The notes under the pieces: model-generated
Database searches by the model: none
What the model was told of the DNA's origin: nothing
The model's input: the letters and a program-made list of their open reading frames with translations, nothing else
Source: Stigmatella aurantiaca DW4/3-1
GTDB taxonomy: Bacteria > Myxococcota > Myxococcia > Myxococcales > Myxococcaceae
Assembly (NCBI RefSeq): GCF_000165485.1
Contig: NC_014623.1
Coordinates: 701,501 to 765,500, forward strand
DNA: 64,000 nucleotides
Direction of reading: 5' to 3'
Translations under genes and position numbers: made by a program
Part shown: in pieces, positions 32,596 to 41,674 of the stretch
Layout of the letters: each line of letters opens with the position of its first letter
Position numbering within the stretch: position 1 is the first letter of the stretch

Positions 32596-33179
32596 TTCCA
32601 AGTTCTTCGACAGAGTCGTGAGGGTGTCGACGAATCGATTTGTTTGGGCCCACCGTGGCCCTGCCCGTGCCGTCGCCCTGAAGGACACGCATGCGGGTGC
32701 AGGCGCCCTTGCCGACGGAGGTCCGTTCAAACCTGTAGGACAGCCGGACCAGTTCGTCCCGAGTGCGCCGAGGGGCGACACCTCGAACCAACCGGTCCTA
32801 CAACCCGACCCGTTCGTCCAGAGCGCCCGACAGGGGTCCCCTCGAACGGGTTGAGCAAAGGGGAGCCGTGTGCCGAGGGAAGAGCGGGTCGGCTGGTGCG
32901 GGAGGACCCGTCAGGACAGGGGGGACCCGCGCCGAGACGAGTGGCCCGCGACCTGCGTTCCCAAAACGTGGGCCCGTGTTCTCCGTAGACTTCGCGGACA
33001 GTCCACTTGCACCCCTCCCATTCTCCGCAGGTTCTCGCCATGGCGCCCCTGTCTGCGGGGGACGTGGGCCGGCCGGGCCGATGCTCCGACTGGGCCGTCG
33101 TGATGGGGTCTGCTCAATGCCCGCGACGACGGGGGCGCCTCAAGCCCAGCTCGACCAGGGCTTCGCCCCCTGACTGGCT
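32596..33179. other. non-coding remnant region with a degenerate direct repeat
   Basis: No intact gene is seen between the transposase remnant and the kinase remnant. Within it two imperfect copies of about 46 bases lie next to each other (near 32745-32790 and 32805-32855); when translated on the plus strand they give similar 20-residue units, QPDQFVPSAPRGDTSN and QPDPFVQSARQGSPRT. They may be the relic of a Pro-rich linker or repeat gene. The stretch is otherwise high-GC and featureless. Confidence 0.4.
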
Positions 33180-33913
33180 GCTGAGCCTCTCGAAGCTTCG
33201 GGGGGCCAGCATCGGACACGGGATGAAGAAGCTTGCGGAGCGGTATGCGGAGGCCCTCATCGAGGTTTGCCGTCAACCGATCCACGTCCGCTGGAGTATA
33301 GGTTGCCGCGCGCCAGATCGCATCCTCCTGAAGAGGGCTGCCTCCCGAAAGCTGCGCCCGTTGGATGGCGCGCATGACTCGGCGAAGCTGTGATGGCGAG
33401 AGGGACGCCTTCACCTCCTCGGTCACCTCATCCGGGGCATAGAGAAGATTGCTGCCCGTGGACATTTCGAGCATGAGAACGCCCAGGGAGAAGAGATCCG
33501 AGCGCGCGTCGACACGCTTCCCCAGAAGCATCTCTGGCAAGGTGGAAAGTGCGAGGCCAAAGTCAGCGACGCGAACAATGCCATTCCAATCGATAAAGAC
33601 GTGATCCGCATCGATGGCGCGGTGAATGGACTTCAAGAATCCCTGGGTGGGCAAGATACTTTGAGAGGCGCACCTGCTCTTCCAGCCTCGCCCGTGCCCG
33701 CTTGATTCTCGATATTGGCGTATGGGGAGCACTCGAAGGGTCAATCGCCTTGATCAGTACCTTGTCTTGGGGCTGCCCTCCTTCGCGTCGCCACGCCAAA
33801 AGGAGGTGAACCCCCTGGTGAATCTCCCCCAAGTCTTCGCGGAACTCGTACTGAGCTCCGTTCTCCTCAAAGAGAATCGCCCCTCTTGGAACCCCAAAAC
33901 CGGTTGCTGACAT
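33180..33913 (-). pseudogene. collapsed Ser/Thr protein kinase gene
   Basis: The minus strand carries an N-lobe start in one frame (SATGFGVPRGAILFEENG, KVLIKAIDPSS, the Lys being the ATP-anchoring residue, to SKYLAHPGILEVHSP), and then in another frame the catalytic loop remnant IHRAIDADHVFIDWNG, the DFG segment VRVADFGLAL and the helix DARSDLFSLGVLMLEMSTG. The beta4-alphaE part between HPGIL and IHRA, about 70 residues, is absent, so a deletion and frameshift near 33650 have destroyed the kinase. Further shifts follow after 33200. The intact kinase at 34067 is a different sequence type and not its other half. Confidence 0.75.
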
Positions 33914-34066
33914 GTTCGTCCCTCCGCTCGCACGGCACCACGCCAACACGACGCAGGGGAATATTACCCGCAGGATTGGGAGAAAGGGAACTACCCCCCC
34001 AGGTCATCCGATGTCACTCGAGTGAGCGGGCGAAAATCTGAGCTTACCTGTCACGTTCCCTCCCTC

Positions 34067-35812
34067 TCAAGGCCAGCGGTCTACAACGGTGCCGCCGTTG
34101 GTGTTGCTGGCCAGTACGCGACCGTCTTTGAACCCGTAGGAGCGCCCCTCGACGACGAAGCAGATGGGTTGCTCGTCCTGCCCAGGGAGCTTCACGCGGT
34201 CGTACCGCACCACCAGCGCCGGCCCGTCCGCGCGGCCCATCTTGTCAGAGAGGTAGTAAACCTTCCCGTAGAAGCGGGTCCCAGGCGGAGCCACTTCATA
34301 CTGCCTCCGGTTGAGCCCCTTCACCTTCGGGACGACCCCCACCACATCTGAGCCGGGGGTGAACCAGATCTGGTCATCCCCGTCGTGCCGGTCGTCGAGA
34401 GTGAGTATGAATTGGTCGAAGCGTCTCCAGTGAAGGTCATTCACCATGGCACGCACAGCGCCGTCCGGACAGGTGAAGGACTCGGGCCGGATCTGAGAAC
34501 TGGGGCAGCCCGCAGCCAGTGCCGCAACGAGGGACAGCGCCGCGCATTCTGCAGCACTGACCTTGTTTCGCACGCGCGTGGGGCGTCCTTGAATCAGGAC
34601 TTCAGGTGTCGGCATCTTCACGGTTGAACCTTCCTTCTGGCCAGCGTCCGTCGCCGGGAGGAGGGCCATCGGCGCGGGACTCGGGAGGGACATATCAAGG
34701 GGGGAGGTCATCGGCGGTGCGGAATGGTCCAGAATCTGGGAGGCAACGTCTCCAGAAACGCGCCAGAAGGTCACAGCCGCGGTCAGGGCCATCACCAGTG
34801 CGGCACCTGCGGCGAGCGTCTTCGTGGCCCTCTTGGGCGGCGTAGGGCCGTTGGAAGGCACCACAGAAGGTCCCCCAACCCCGGAAGGCTCGGACGGCCA
34901 CTGTTCCGAGGGGGCATGGGCGGGCACCATGTACTCGGCCCCCGAGTGCTCGAGGTGCTCTTCCAACTCGCGACGGAGGGCATCGGTGTCCACCGGGCGC
35001 TTGGAGGGGTCCCGAGAAAGAATCCTCTCGACCAACTCGCTGAGCACCAAGGGTATCCGGGGATTCACCGCCCGTACCGGAGGAGGTGGCATCATGGGGT
35101 TGTTCAGGGCGATGCGCGGCCGATGTTCCGCCGGTCGCGGGTCCGCCAGCAGTTCGTAGAGCATGACTCCAAACGCGAATATCTCGTCGGCCACCCTGAA
35201 TGCATACCGTGCCCGGTGCTCGTTCTTGTGTTCCCGCAGGAACTTGAACTGCTCGGGTGCTCGGAAGCGCTCTGTCCCCGGTGGCAAACCTTCTTCTGTC
35301 AGGTCTTCGGCCATCGAGTAGGTCGCGCAGCCGAAGTCGATGATGATGGGCTCCCCATCGCTCTTCCGGATCAGGACGTTGACCAGCTTCAAATCCCGAT
35401 GAAGTACACCCCGCTCATGCATGTACGACAATGCGGAAGCGAGCTTGACGAAGACTCGTAAGATTTCATGGATCGTGGGGTGCTTGCGCTCCTTCCACTC
35501 CGCCAGCGTCCAGCCGTCCACGTATTCCAACGCGACATACATATTGCCCGTTTCCGCATAGCCATACCCCCTGTGCCGGATGATGTTGGGATGGTCCAAC
35601 ATGAGGAGGGTTGTCGCCTCACGCACCATCCGGGCATGCGTCTGCTTGTCATCCCCGCTGGCTTCGCGATGGCGCGCCACCTTGAGCGCATGCGGCTTGC
35701 CGTTCTTCTCCACCAGATAGACGACGGCAAACCCACCGTTGCCGAGTTCCCTTAAAACGTGCCAACCGTCAACAACAGAGCCAGACGGCAGCCTGAACAG
35801 AGTCGCTGTCAT
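34067..35812 (-). CDS. membrane-anchored Ser/Thr protein kinase
   Basis: A 581-residue eukaryotic-like kinase. The catalytic domain (about 10-295) is complete: glycine loop LGNGGFAVVYLVEKNG, Lys in HALKVARH, HRDLKLVNVL catalytic loop, IIIDFGCATYS, and APEQF. A linker rich in Pro/Ser follows, then a transmembrane helix around residue 330-350 (ATKTLAAGAALVMALTAAV), leaving a C-terminal extracytoplasmic domain of about 200 residues that includes FTCPDGAVRAMVNDLHWRRF and ends RVLASNTNGGTVVDRWP. Its start overlaps the stop of a DUF2381 gene by 4 bases, a frequent pairing in myxobacteria. The DUF2381 protein is therefore probably a partner or sensor in the same pathway. Confidence 0.92.
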   Translation of the reverse strand: MTATLFRLPSGSVVDGWHVLRELGNGGFAVVYLVEKNGKPHALKVARHREASGDDKQTHARMVREATTLLMLDHPNIIRHRGYGYAETGNMYVALEYVDGWTLAEWKERKHPTIHEILRVFVKLASALSYMHERGVLHRDLKLVNVLIRKSDGEPIIIDFGCATYSMAEDLTEEGLPPGTERFRAPEQFKFLREHKNEHRARYAFRVADEIFAFGVMLYELLADPRPAEHRPRIALNNPMMPPPPVRAVNPRIPLVLSELVERILSRDPSKRPVDTDALRRELEEHLEHSGAEYMVPAHAPSEQWPSEPSGVGGPSVVPSNGPTPPKRATKTLAAGAALVMALTAAVTFWRVSGDVASQILDHSAPPMTSPLDMSLPSPAPMALLPATDAGQKEGSTVKMPTPEVLIQGRPTRVRNKVSAAECAALSLVAALAAGCPSSQIRPESFTCPDGAVRAMVNDLHWRRFDQFILTLDDRHDGDDQIWFTPGSDVVGVVPKVKGLNRRQYEVAPPGTRFYGKVYYLSDKMGRADGPALVVRYDRVKLPGQDEQPICFVVEGRSYGFKDGRVLASNTNGGTVVDRWP

Positions 35813-36678
35813 TTTTCTCCTCCCATTCCATACTTCGGGAAGCGCATGTCCGGAACCCGAAGACTGCGGCCATCGTCCCCACGCAGTTCAAGCGTAAAGT
35901 GAGTGTCAGTGTTCAACATGGGGGCGTCCACCACAGCAAGCACTTGCGCAAATTCGCCCGGCGCGATCACGCCTTCACCTTCCACCACCAGCCGCGCTTG
36001 AAGCGACGGTCCTCGTGTTCCCGTAAACGTTGCCTCTCGCGGTGCCCACCTGGGCTGTGTGGGCTGATTCTTAATCTGCAGCGACACCAGTGACCAACCC
36101 TGACCGCGATAGAAGAGCCCCGAAGTTGCTTTAAGGCCCTGAGCCTTATCCTCAACATCCTTGATGGGCACCACCAACACGCCCTCTCTATCCACATAGC
36201 CGAGCAATACGAAATCCTCCGGGAGCGGCACGCGGGGCTGAGCTTCGTTTGGGCAAGGCGCGGCGGGTGACTCGGGGCGCTGCACGTCGATCCGGGTGTC
36301 CACATCGAAGGGGTCGGTGACGAGCACGAAGGCGGCCCGCGACGGCGCCCTTCCATCGGCGAAGAAGACCCCGATCTCGTGGCGCTCGCCTTCCTTGAGG
36401 TCCGTCACGGCTTGAACGATCACCGAAAGCTCCCCAGCGTCCAGCACGCGGATCCGGGACTCGTCGAAGGTGAGGCTCTTCTTCTGGATCGGCGCCGAGA
36501 ACAGAAGCAAGGTCGGCGTGCCGCGCGCCACGCGGACCACGGGCAGCGGCTCGGCGGGATTGGCGGTGACGGTGACAGCGCGCGTGCGCTCGATGCGCCC
36601 CCCATGCGCGGGCTCGGCTCGTGCCGCAGTTCCCCAGAGGAGCGCGAGCGCCAGGGCCCATCTAAGCGGTTGGATCAA
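35809..36678 (-). CDS. DUF2381 family exported protein
   Basis: A 289-residue exported protein with a signal peptide (LRWALALALLWGTAARAEP). I recognise it as a DUF2381-type protein, a family largely confined to myxobacteria and often found with Ser/Thr kinases. Characteristic parts are VVRVARGTPTLLLFSAPI, GERHEIGVFFADG and APREATFTGTRGPSLQARL. The start is a TTG at 36678 preceded by AGGAGG about 10 bases upstream, a clear signal. Its stop overlaps the kinase start (ATGA), so kinase and DUF2381 form a two-gene operon. The function is unknown. Confidence 0.87.
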   Translation of the reverse strand: MIQPLRWALALALLWGTAARAEPAHGGRIERTRAVTVTANPAEPLPVVRVARGTPTLLLFSAPIQKKSLTFDESRIRVLDAGELSVIVQAVTDLKEGERHEIGVFFADGRAPSRAAFVLVTDPFDVDTRIDVQRPESPAAPCPNEAQPRVPLPEDFVLLGYVDREGVLVVPIKDVEDKAQGLKATSGLFYRGQGWSLVSLQIKNQPTQPRWAPREATFTGTRGPSLQARLVVEGEGVIAPGEFAQVLAVVDAPMLNTDTHFTLELRGDDGRSLRVPDMRFPKYGMGGEK

Positions 36679-36890
36679 TGGTACGTGACCTCCTGGATTG
36701 TCACGCTATCATCTCGGCCGCTCGCGCAGTGGGGCCAAAACCCACTGTCCCGGCGCAATTGGGGGAACGCCTTGCCGCCCCACAGGAAGGCGCCTCCGAC
36801 AAGCGGCAAGCTGTAAACGGCCACGGAGCTGGTGGGCAGGAGAGACGCGATGAGCAACTCGTTCTCCCAGCCACCCTGGCGCTTCTGCAT
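36675..36890 (-). CDS. possible small ORF translationally coupled to the DUF2381 gene
   Basis: A 71-codon frame whose stop overlaps the TTG start of the DUF2381 gene (TTGA), an arrangement that would couple the two. The peptide has a hydrophobic middle (ELLIASLLPTSSVAVYSLPL) but no recognised domain, and no strong ribosome binding site was seen. The overlap may be coincidence. The 37066 gene on the other strand begins 176 bases away, and the intervening DNA shows nothing else. Confidence 0.25.
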   Translation of the reverse strand: MQKRQGGWENELLIASLLPTSSVAVYSLPLVGGAFLWGGKAFPQLRRDSGFWPHCASGRDDSVTIQEVTYH

Positions 36891-37065
36891 TCCGTCGGGC
36901 TCCAGTGTGCGCCCAGCTCACACTGAGGTGGCGCGGCAGTTCTCTTCACGTCTGTCCGCCCCCCACCGTGGTCGCCGCCACCAGCGTGGAACTCCCCAGC
37001 GACAGCGTGTTGGAGATGTGTGCACGGGGGCTCCGGCCCTTGTGGTCTTTTGCTAGATTGGCCCC

Positions 37066-38061
37066 ATGCGCATGGTTTCTTTTCTGGTTTGTCTTCTCAT
37101 TGGCGCCGCGGCGCGCGCCGAGGCTCCCGTGGCGGCGGATGCTCCCTCCAAAGTGTCCCACGCCCTGGAGAAGGCGCTGGGCAAACCGCTGCGGGTGGCT
37201 GGCGAGGCGGGCTTCGTGGAGGGGCGGTTGCTGGAGACGAGCGCCCAGTTCCTCACGCTCGATGCTGGGGTGTCTGAGTCCAGGCGAGCACAGTTTCAGC
37301 TTTCCAGTGTCCGGGAGCTTTACGTCCGGGGGCGCCATGCGGGAACAGGTGCGGTCATCGGTGCCGTGCCCGGCTTTCTGGCAGGAATCATTTTGGGCAC
37401 GTACGTGTGCAGCTTCGCGGAGTATTCCGCGACGGCTTCATGCCTTCCGTTGGGTGTCCTCGCAGGCGTGGGCGGGGGCCTCGTGGCGGCGGGGCTGGGA
37501 GCGATCATTGGAAGCCTGATCCCCAGTTGGGACAAGGTATACGCGCGCGTGTTGGATGGGCCGCTCCTCCTTCCTCCGCTGCGAGCGCCGGAGGAGGCCT
37601 GGGTGGAGTCCGCCGAGGGACACTCGCCGTCAGCCACCGGGCAGCTCGGCCTGTTCGTTTCCAATGTCCTCACCATCGACGAGCCCGCGGATGCCTTAGG
37701 ACTGGGCGCCCGCGTCGAGGCCCTCGTGCAGCTCAGCCCCCACGTCGCCCTAGGGCCCGAGGTGGCCTTCCACCATCTGTTCGAGAGCCTGGATCGGCAG
37801 CCGCTGAACGCGGCCTTGTTTTCCTTTGGCGCGCTGATGCGCGCCACCCCTCGTCCCGCCGTCCTCACGCCGTCACTCCTGGTGGGACTCTCCGCACACA
37901 CAGCGGGGCAGCCCGTGACCTACTCCGTGGGGGCGGGCCTGGACTGGAGGCCCGCCCACGGGGCAACGTTCGCACTCGAGCTGCGGTGGCATCAGTTCAA
38001 CGTGCCCTGGAAGGATGGAAGGCAGCTCACCCTGGGTTTTGGCACCCGCTTCTTCCTGTAG
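37066..38061 (+). CDS. exported protein with glycine-rich hydrophobic hairpin and barrel-like C-terminus
   Basis: A 331-residue protein with a signal peptide (MRMVSFLVCLLIGAAARAEA). Residues about 95-150 hold glycine-rich hydrophobic segments, TGAVIGAVPGFLAGIILG and LGVLAGVGGGLVAAGLGAII, resembling glycine-zipper membrane hairpins. The last 130 residues have short alternating strands, ending DGRQLTLGFGTRFFL with a terminal Phe/Leu, like an outer-membrane protein. A cell-envelope role is likely; I know no close family. The next gene (38161) has a similar layout, so the two may be functionally linked. Confidence 0.65.
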   Translation: MRMVSFLVCLLIGAAARAEAPVAADAPSKVSHALEKALGKPLRVAGEAGFVEGRLLETSAQFLTLDAGVSESRRAQFQLSSVRELYVRGRHAGTGAVIGAVPGFLAGIILGTYVCSFAEYSATASCLPLGVLAGVGGGLVAAGLGAIIGSLIPSWDKVYARVLDGPLLLPPLRAPEEAWVESAEGHSPSATGQLGLFVSNVLTIDEPADALGLGARVEALVQLSPHVALGPEVAFHHLFESLDRQPLNAALFSFGALMRATPRPAVLTPSLLVGLSAHTAGQPVTYSVGAGLDWRPAHGATFALELRWHQFNVPWKDGRQLTLGFGTRFFL

Positions 38062-38160
38062 CTCGAGAGGGCCCCGTCTTTGACAGGCAGGTCACAGCCT
38101 CTGAGAAGAGTGTATCCGCTTCGTGACGGAAACTTTTGCCCAACTCTTTACGCTGGCGGT

Positions 38161-38832
38161 ATGTCCTTTCTGAGATTCGCCGTGATGGTGGTCCTGCTCG
38201 CGCCCTTCGCAGGCTTCGCCGACTCCTCAGACCCACGCGCTCTTTCACCGCCCCCGCTCGTCTCTTCCCAGGAGTCAGGGGAGTCATCGCCTTCCGCTGC
38301 GCTCTTTCCCCACCCGGTGGAGTCCTCACTGCCCCCGGAACCTGCTCCTCTGGCCGCGCGGCTCATGCTCGAACTGCTCAGTGGAACCGTGGGCGGCTTG
38401 GGTTTGGGCGCCGCAGGCTTGTTCCTGGGATTAGGCCTTGTGTCCTGCAATGGCGAGTACTTCGGCTGCGGGTTCTTTCTCTTCGTTCCGGCAGGCGTTG
38501 GCATCCTGATCGGCGCCCCCTTGGGAGTGTATGGCGCCGGTAAGCTGCTGAGGGGACAGGGAGCGTTCTGGTCGTCCTTTCTGGGAGCCTTCGTGGGAAC
38601 AGGACTGGGGCTGTTCGCGGGTCTGGCCAGCCAGAGCGATGTCGCGCTGCTGCTCGGACTGGCTGGAGGGCCCGTGGTCGGCGGTATCGTGGGGTTTGAA
38701 CTCTCCCACGCCGCCAACTGGCCCCCGGCACGCCTGGGCGCGGCGCCTCCGGAGCCTGGTGTCTCGCTCCTCCCGGTGCTGGCGGCCGTCCCCGGAGGAG
38801 GCCTGTTCGGCGGGCTCGCGGGCCGGTTTTAG
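38161..38832 (+). CDS. exported glycine-zipper membrane protein
   Basis: A 223-residue protein beginning with a signal peptide (MSFLRFAVMVVLLAPFAGFADS). A Pro/Ser-rich segment is followed by several Gly/Leu/Ala-rich hydrophobic helices (GTVGGLGLGAAGLFLGLGLV, FFLFVPAGVGILIGAPLGV, FLGAFVGTGLGLFAGLA). The pattern resembles that of the preceding gene's mid-section and of many small envelope proteins of unknown role. ATG 38161 is the natural start; the frame further upstream is not supported. It follows the 37066 gene after about 100 bases. Confidence 0.6.
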   Translation: MSFLRFAVMVVLLAPFAGFADSSDPRALSPPPLVSSQESGESSPSAALFPHPVESSLPPEPAPLAARLMLELLSGTVGGLGLGAAGLFLGLGLVSCNGEYFGCGFFLFVPAGVGILIGAPLGVYGAGKLLRGQGAFWSSFLGAFVGTGLGLFAGLASQSDVALLLGLAGGPVVGGIVGFELSHAANWPPARLGAAPPEPGVSLLPVLAAVPGGGLFGGLAGRF

Positions 38833-38966
38833 GGGGTCACGTTCGAGTGGGGGCCTGGCGTACGGAGCTGGCGGGGGCGCATCCTGCGCATCGCGGGGCC
38901 GCTGTCAGGGTGCCGCCGGGTGCCTCGTCGTCTCGGCATCCGACCGCCTAGGAGCAAGGCACACCC

Positions 38967-40571
38967 ATGCGCAGCGATGACCTCGAGACCCGTCCGTCCT
39001 CCCAGCCGGCGGGCTTCCGTGACGAGAGCGACTATCCCGGCTTCCTGGGCCGTCTCCAGACAGCCTTAGAGGGGCACGTCACCGGCCATCGGCTGTTCAC
39101 CACGGAGGCCACGGGACTCTGGGAGGCCTATCTCGCCGCCCTCCCCGACGAGGCGCGCCAGCACTACACCTGCAGTGCCTGCCGCAAGTTTGTCGAGCGC
39201 TTCGGCGCTCTGGTGACCCTCGACGGCCAAGGGACTCAGCGCAGTCCCTTCTGGAACGAGGACCTGGCCACCCCCATGACGTTCGCCGCCGTGAAGCAGC
39301 TGCGGACCTGGGTCGAGAAGGCGCGCGTCAACGGCGTGTTCCTGTCCTCCCAGGCCGTCTGGGGCACCCCGGTGGCGGGCGGCTGGGCGCACATGGCCGT
39401 CCGGGTGCCCCAGGCCCACGTCTTTCAGCCGAGCCTGCTCGATGCCCACCAGCGGATGGCCGAGCTGCGGGAGCATTACCGCTGCTTGAACGTGGCGCTC
39501 GGCGAGTTCCACACCGATCTGCTGAAGCAGGCTCAGACCATCCTTCGGGCGGAGGCCCTCACGCGCTCCGAGAAATTCATCGGCGTGGTGGAGTGGCTCC
39601 TCGCGCGGCAGAACGAGCGCAAGCAGCCTCATGGCCACAACCTGATCTGGAAGGCAGTGGCCTCGGCCCCGGCGGGTTTCTGCACGCCGCGCGCGTCGAT
39701 GATCGGCACGCTGCTGGAGGATCTCGCGGCGGGCCTCCCGTTCGAGACGGTCCAGGCGCGGTTCGACGCCAAGATGCACCCGCTCCAATACCAGCGTCCG
39801 CAGGCGGCGCCGTCCGCGGGGAACGTCCAGCAGGCCGAGGCGGCGATCGCGAAGCTGGGACTCGCGCCCGCGTTGGAGCGCCGGTTCGCCACGCTCGCGG
39901 ATGTCCATCTGACGTGGAAGCCCGCGGCGGACAAGCCCGAGCAGGCCCGGGGCGTCTTTGGCCATCTGCGGACCAAGGAGACGCGGAGCCAGGAGGTCCA
40001 CCTGCCCAGCAAGACCCTGACGTGGGTGAAGTTCCGCGACACGGTTTTGCCCACGGCCGAGCGGATTCAGCTGCGGGTGCCCTCCAGCAGCACGTCGTTC
40101 TCGGCGATGGTGACGGCCGTCCATCCCGACGCGCCGCCCTTGCTCCAATGGGACAGCCGGGAGCGGCGCAATCCGGTCTCTTGGTACTTCTATCCCCACG
40201 GGAGCACCGCCAGCAGCTGGGGCCTGAGGCCCGGGGAGGTGGAGGTGCTCGGCGTGACGATGAAGCCCAACACCTGGTTCAGCGAGCGCTTCGCGCACAT
40301 GGGCCAGGGGGTGTTCTTCATCCTCAAGGGCGCGCGGGACAGCCGCAACAGCGGCCTGTCGTTGTTCCCCGAGTTCCTGCGCGGCGAACTGCACGGGGTG
40401 CGCGCGACCATCGAGGCGTTCTCCCAGAGCCGCAAGCTGGAGACCCCCGAGGGGCAGCCGCTCGCCAGCGGGATGATGTTCACGCCCGCCGCGAACGCCT
40501 CCTGGGAGGTGGTGCTGCGCGTCACGAGCCAGGGGGCCGTGGCGACCTACACCCTGGATCGCTGGGATTGA
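38967..40571 (+). CDS. large hypothetical protein, phage-like appearance
   Basis: A 534-residue soluble protein without signal peptide or membrane helix. A CSAC motif at about residue 70 (HYTCSACRKFVERFG) suggests a metal or zinc site, and the N-terminal 180 residues look helical (LQTALEGHVTGHRLFT; SLLDAHQRMAELREHYR). I do not recognise a family, though the overall style resembles large proteins of phage or phage-derived elements. It lies among envelope genes with no phage structural genes nearby. ATG 38967 is preceded by GAGCAAGG. Confidence 0.6.
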   Translation: MRSDDLETRPSSQPAGFRDESDYPGFLGRLQTALEGHVTGHRLFTTEATGLWEAYLAALPDEARQHYTCSACRKFVERFGALVTLDGQGTQRSPFWNEDLATPMTFAAVKQLRTWVEKARVNGVFLSSQAVWGTPVAGGWAHMAVRVPQAHVFQPSLLDAHQRMAELREHYRCLNVALGEFHTDLLKQAQTILRAEALTRSEKFIGVVEWLLARQNERKQPHGHNLIWKAVASAPAGFCTPRASMIGTLLEDLAAGLPFETVQARFDAKMHPLQYQRPQAAPSAGNVQQAEAAIAKLGLAPALERRFATLADVHLTWKPAADKPEQARGVFGHLRTKETRSQEVHLPSKTLTWVKFRDTVLPTAERIQLRVPSSSTSFSAMVTAVHPDAPPLLQWDSRERRNPVSWYFYPHGSTASSWGLRPGEVEVLGVTMKPNTWFSERFAHMGQGVFFILKGARDSRNSGLSLFPEFLRGELHGVRATIEAFSQSRKLETPEGQPLASGMMFTPAANASWEVVLRVTSQGAVATYTLDRWD

Positions 40572-40598
40572 CCCACGGCTGGCTTTGCGTCCGTGCTT

Positions 40599-41498
40599 CT
40601 ACTGCAACACACCGATCGTGTGCAGCCAGGTTTCTACGGTTTGGGGCCAGGTGGTGATGGGAAATCGGTTTCGGCGGAGGCCGTAGCCATGGCCTCCCTC
40701 GGCGTAGAGGTGCATTTCGGCGGGGACTTTGGCGTTCTTCAACGCGTGAAAATAGACGGTGGCGTTTTCTACGTGTACCGGGTCGTCTTCGGCTTGCACG
40801 ATGAAGGCCGGCGGGGTGTTGGCCGTGACGTGGATGCCGGGGTTGGCAGCGAAGTTCTGGTCCGCGAGCGCGAGATAGCCGGGATAGATGATGACGGCGA
40901 AGTCGGGGCGGCAGCTCTCGCGGTCGGCGGCGTCGATGGGCGGATAGAGGCGCTGCTCGGAGTGCGTGCTGAGGGCTGCGGCGAGGTGTCCTCCGGCGGA
41001 GAACCCGAGGACGCCGACGCGGCGTGGGTCAATGCGCCACTTGGCGGCGTGCTGGCGGACGATGCCCATGGCGCGCTGCGCATCCGCGAGCGCGGTGGAT
41101 GACTGAGGATACGGGCCGGAGCCGGGCACGCGGTACTTCAGCAGCGCGCAGGTGATGCCCGCCTTGACGAGCCAATCGCAGACCTCGGTGCCTTCGAGAT
41201 CCATGGCGAGGATCTGATAGCCACCGCCGGGAAAAACCACGATCGCCGCGCCAGTGTTTTTGCCTTTCGGCGTGTAGATCGTCAGCGTCGGCGTGGAGAC
41301 GTTGCTCAAACGGATGACCGGTTTGCCTGCAATCAACTCATCCTCGGCCGTGGTGATGTCGGCTTCGGGGCCTGCGGCCGGCTTGGCGTCAGGTATCGCG
41401 CCAGGCCAGATGGGGATGCTGGGGCGCTTCAGGCTCTGGGCGGCAAGCGCAGTGGAGAGTCCGGCGGTAGCGGCGAGGAGCAGCAGAACGTTGCGCAT
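40599..41498 (-). CDS. secreted alpha/beta-hydrolase (acetyl-esterase-like)
   Basis: A 299-residue exported esterase of the alpha/beta-hydrolase fold. A signal peptide (MRNVLLLLAATAGLSTALAAQ) is followed by the oxyanion region VVFPGGGYQILAMDLEG, the nucleophile elbow VGVLGFSAGGHLAAA with catalytic Ser, and a C-terminal AEGGHGYGL providing the His. The layout matches esterases that remove acetyl groups from plant polysaccharides (BD-FAE/xylan esterase type). It diverges from a CBM3-GH16 gene across a palindromic site, so the two probably form a polysaccharide-utilisation pair. ATG 41498 is preferred over an upstream ATG at 41540. Confidence 0.85.
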   Translation of the reverse strand: MRNVLLLLAATAGLSTALAAQSLKRPSIPIWPGAIPDAKPAAGPEADITTAEDELIAGKPVIRLSNVSTPTLTIYTPKGKNTGAAIVVFPGGGYQILAMDLEGTEVCDWLVKAGITCALLKYRVPGSGPYPQSSTALADAQRAMGIVRQHAAKWRIDPRRVGVLGFSAGGHLAAALSTHSEQRLYPPIDAADRESCRPDFAVIIYPGYLALADQNFAANPGIHVTANTPPAFIVQAEDDPVHVENATVYFHALKNAKVPAEMHLYAEGGHGYGLRRNRFPITTWPQTVETWLHTIGVLQ

Positions 41499-41560
41499 GG
41501 CTTTTCTGGCGTTCAAGCGGCTCGACCGGGAGGAAGTCAAGAATAAAAGACAAAATATGA

Positions 41561-41573
41561 TTAACCCGGTTAA
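41561..41573. promoter_or_regulatory. TTAACC-GGTTAA palindrome between esterase and glycoside hydrolase
   Basis: TTAACCCGGTTAA is a perfect palindrome with a single central base, in an AT-rich pocket that is unusual for this genome. It lies 63 bases upstream of the esterase start (minus) and about 100 bases upstream of the glycoside hydrolase (plus). Similar palindromes are typical LacI-type sugar-repressor operators; no such regulator is in the window. Confidence 0.45.
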
Positions 41574-41674
41574 ATTGAGAGGGCGCTCTGGTAGGCCAGT
41601 GTCCGTGCTGGGGGGTTGATCTCCTCTTTCCGGGCGCGCTCCCGGAACTCCTCCGGGGAAAGGATCAAAAACCC

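Noticed and set aside
33180-35812. Idea that the broken kinase at 33.2-33.9 kb is a part of the intact kinase at 34.1-35.8 kb
   Set aside because: The intact gene has a full catalytic domain and its own start and stop, and the remnant's sequence is of another kinase type.
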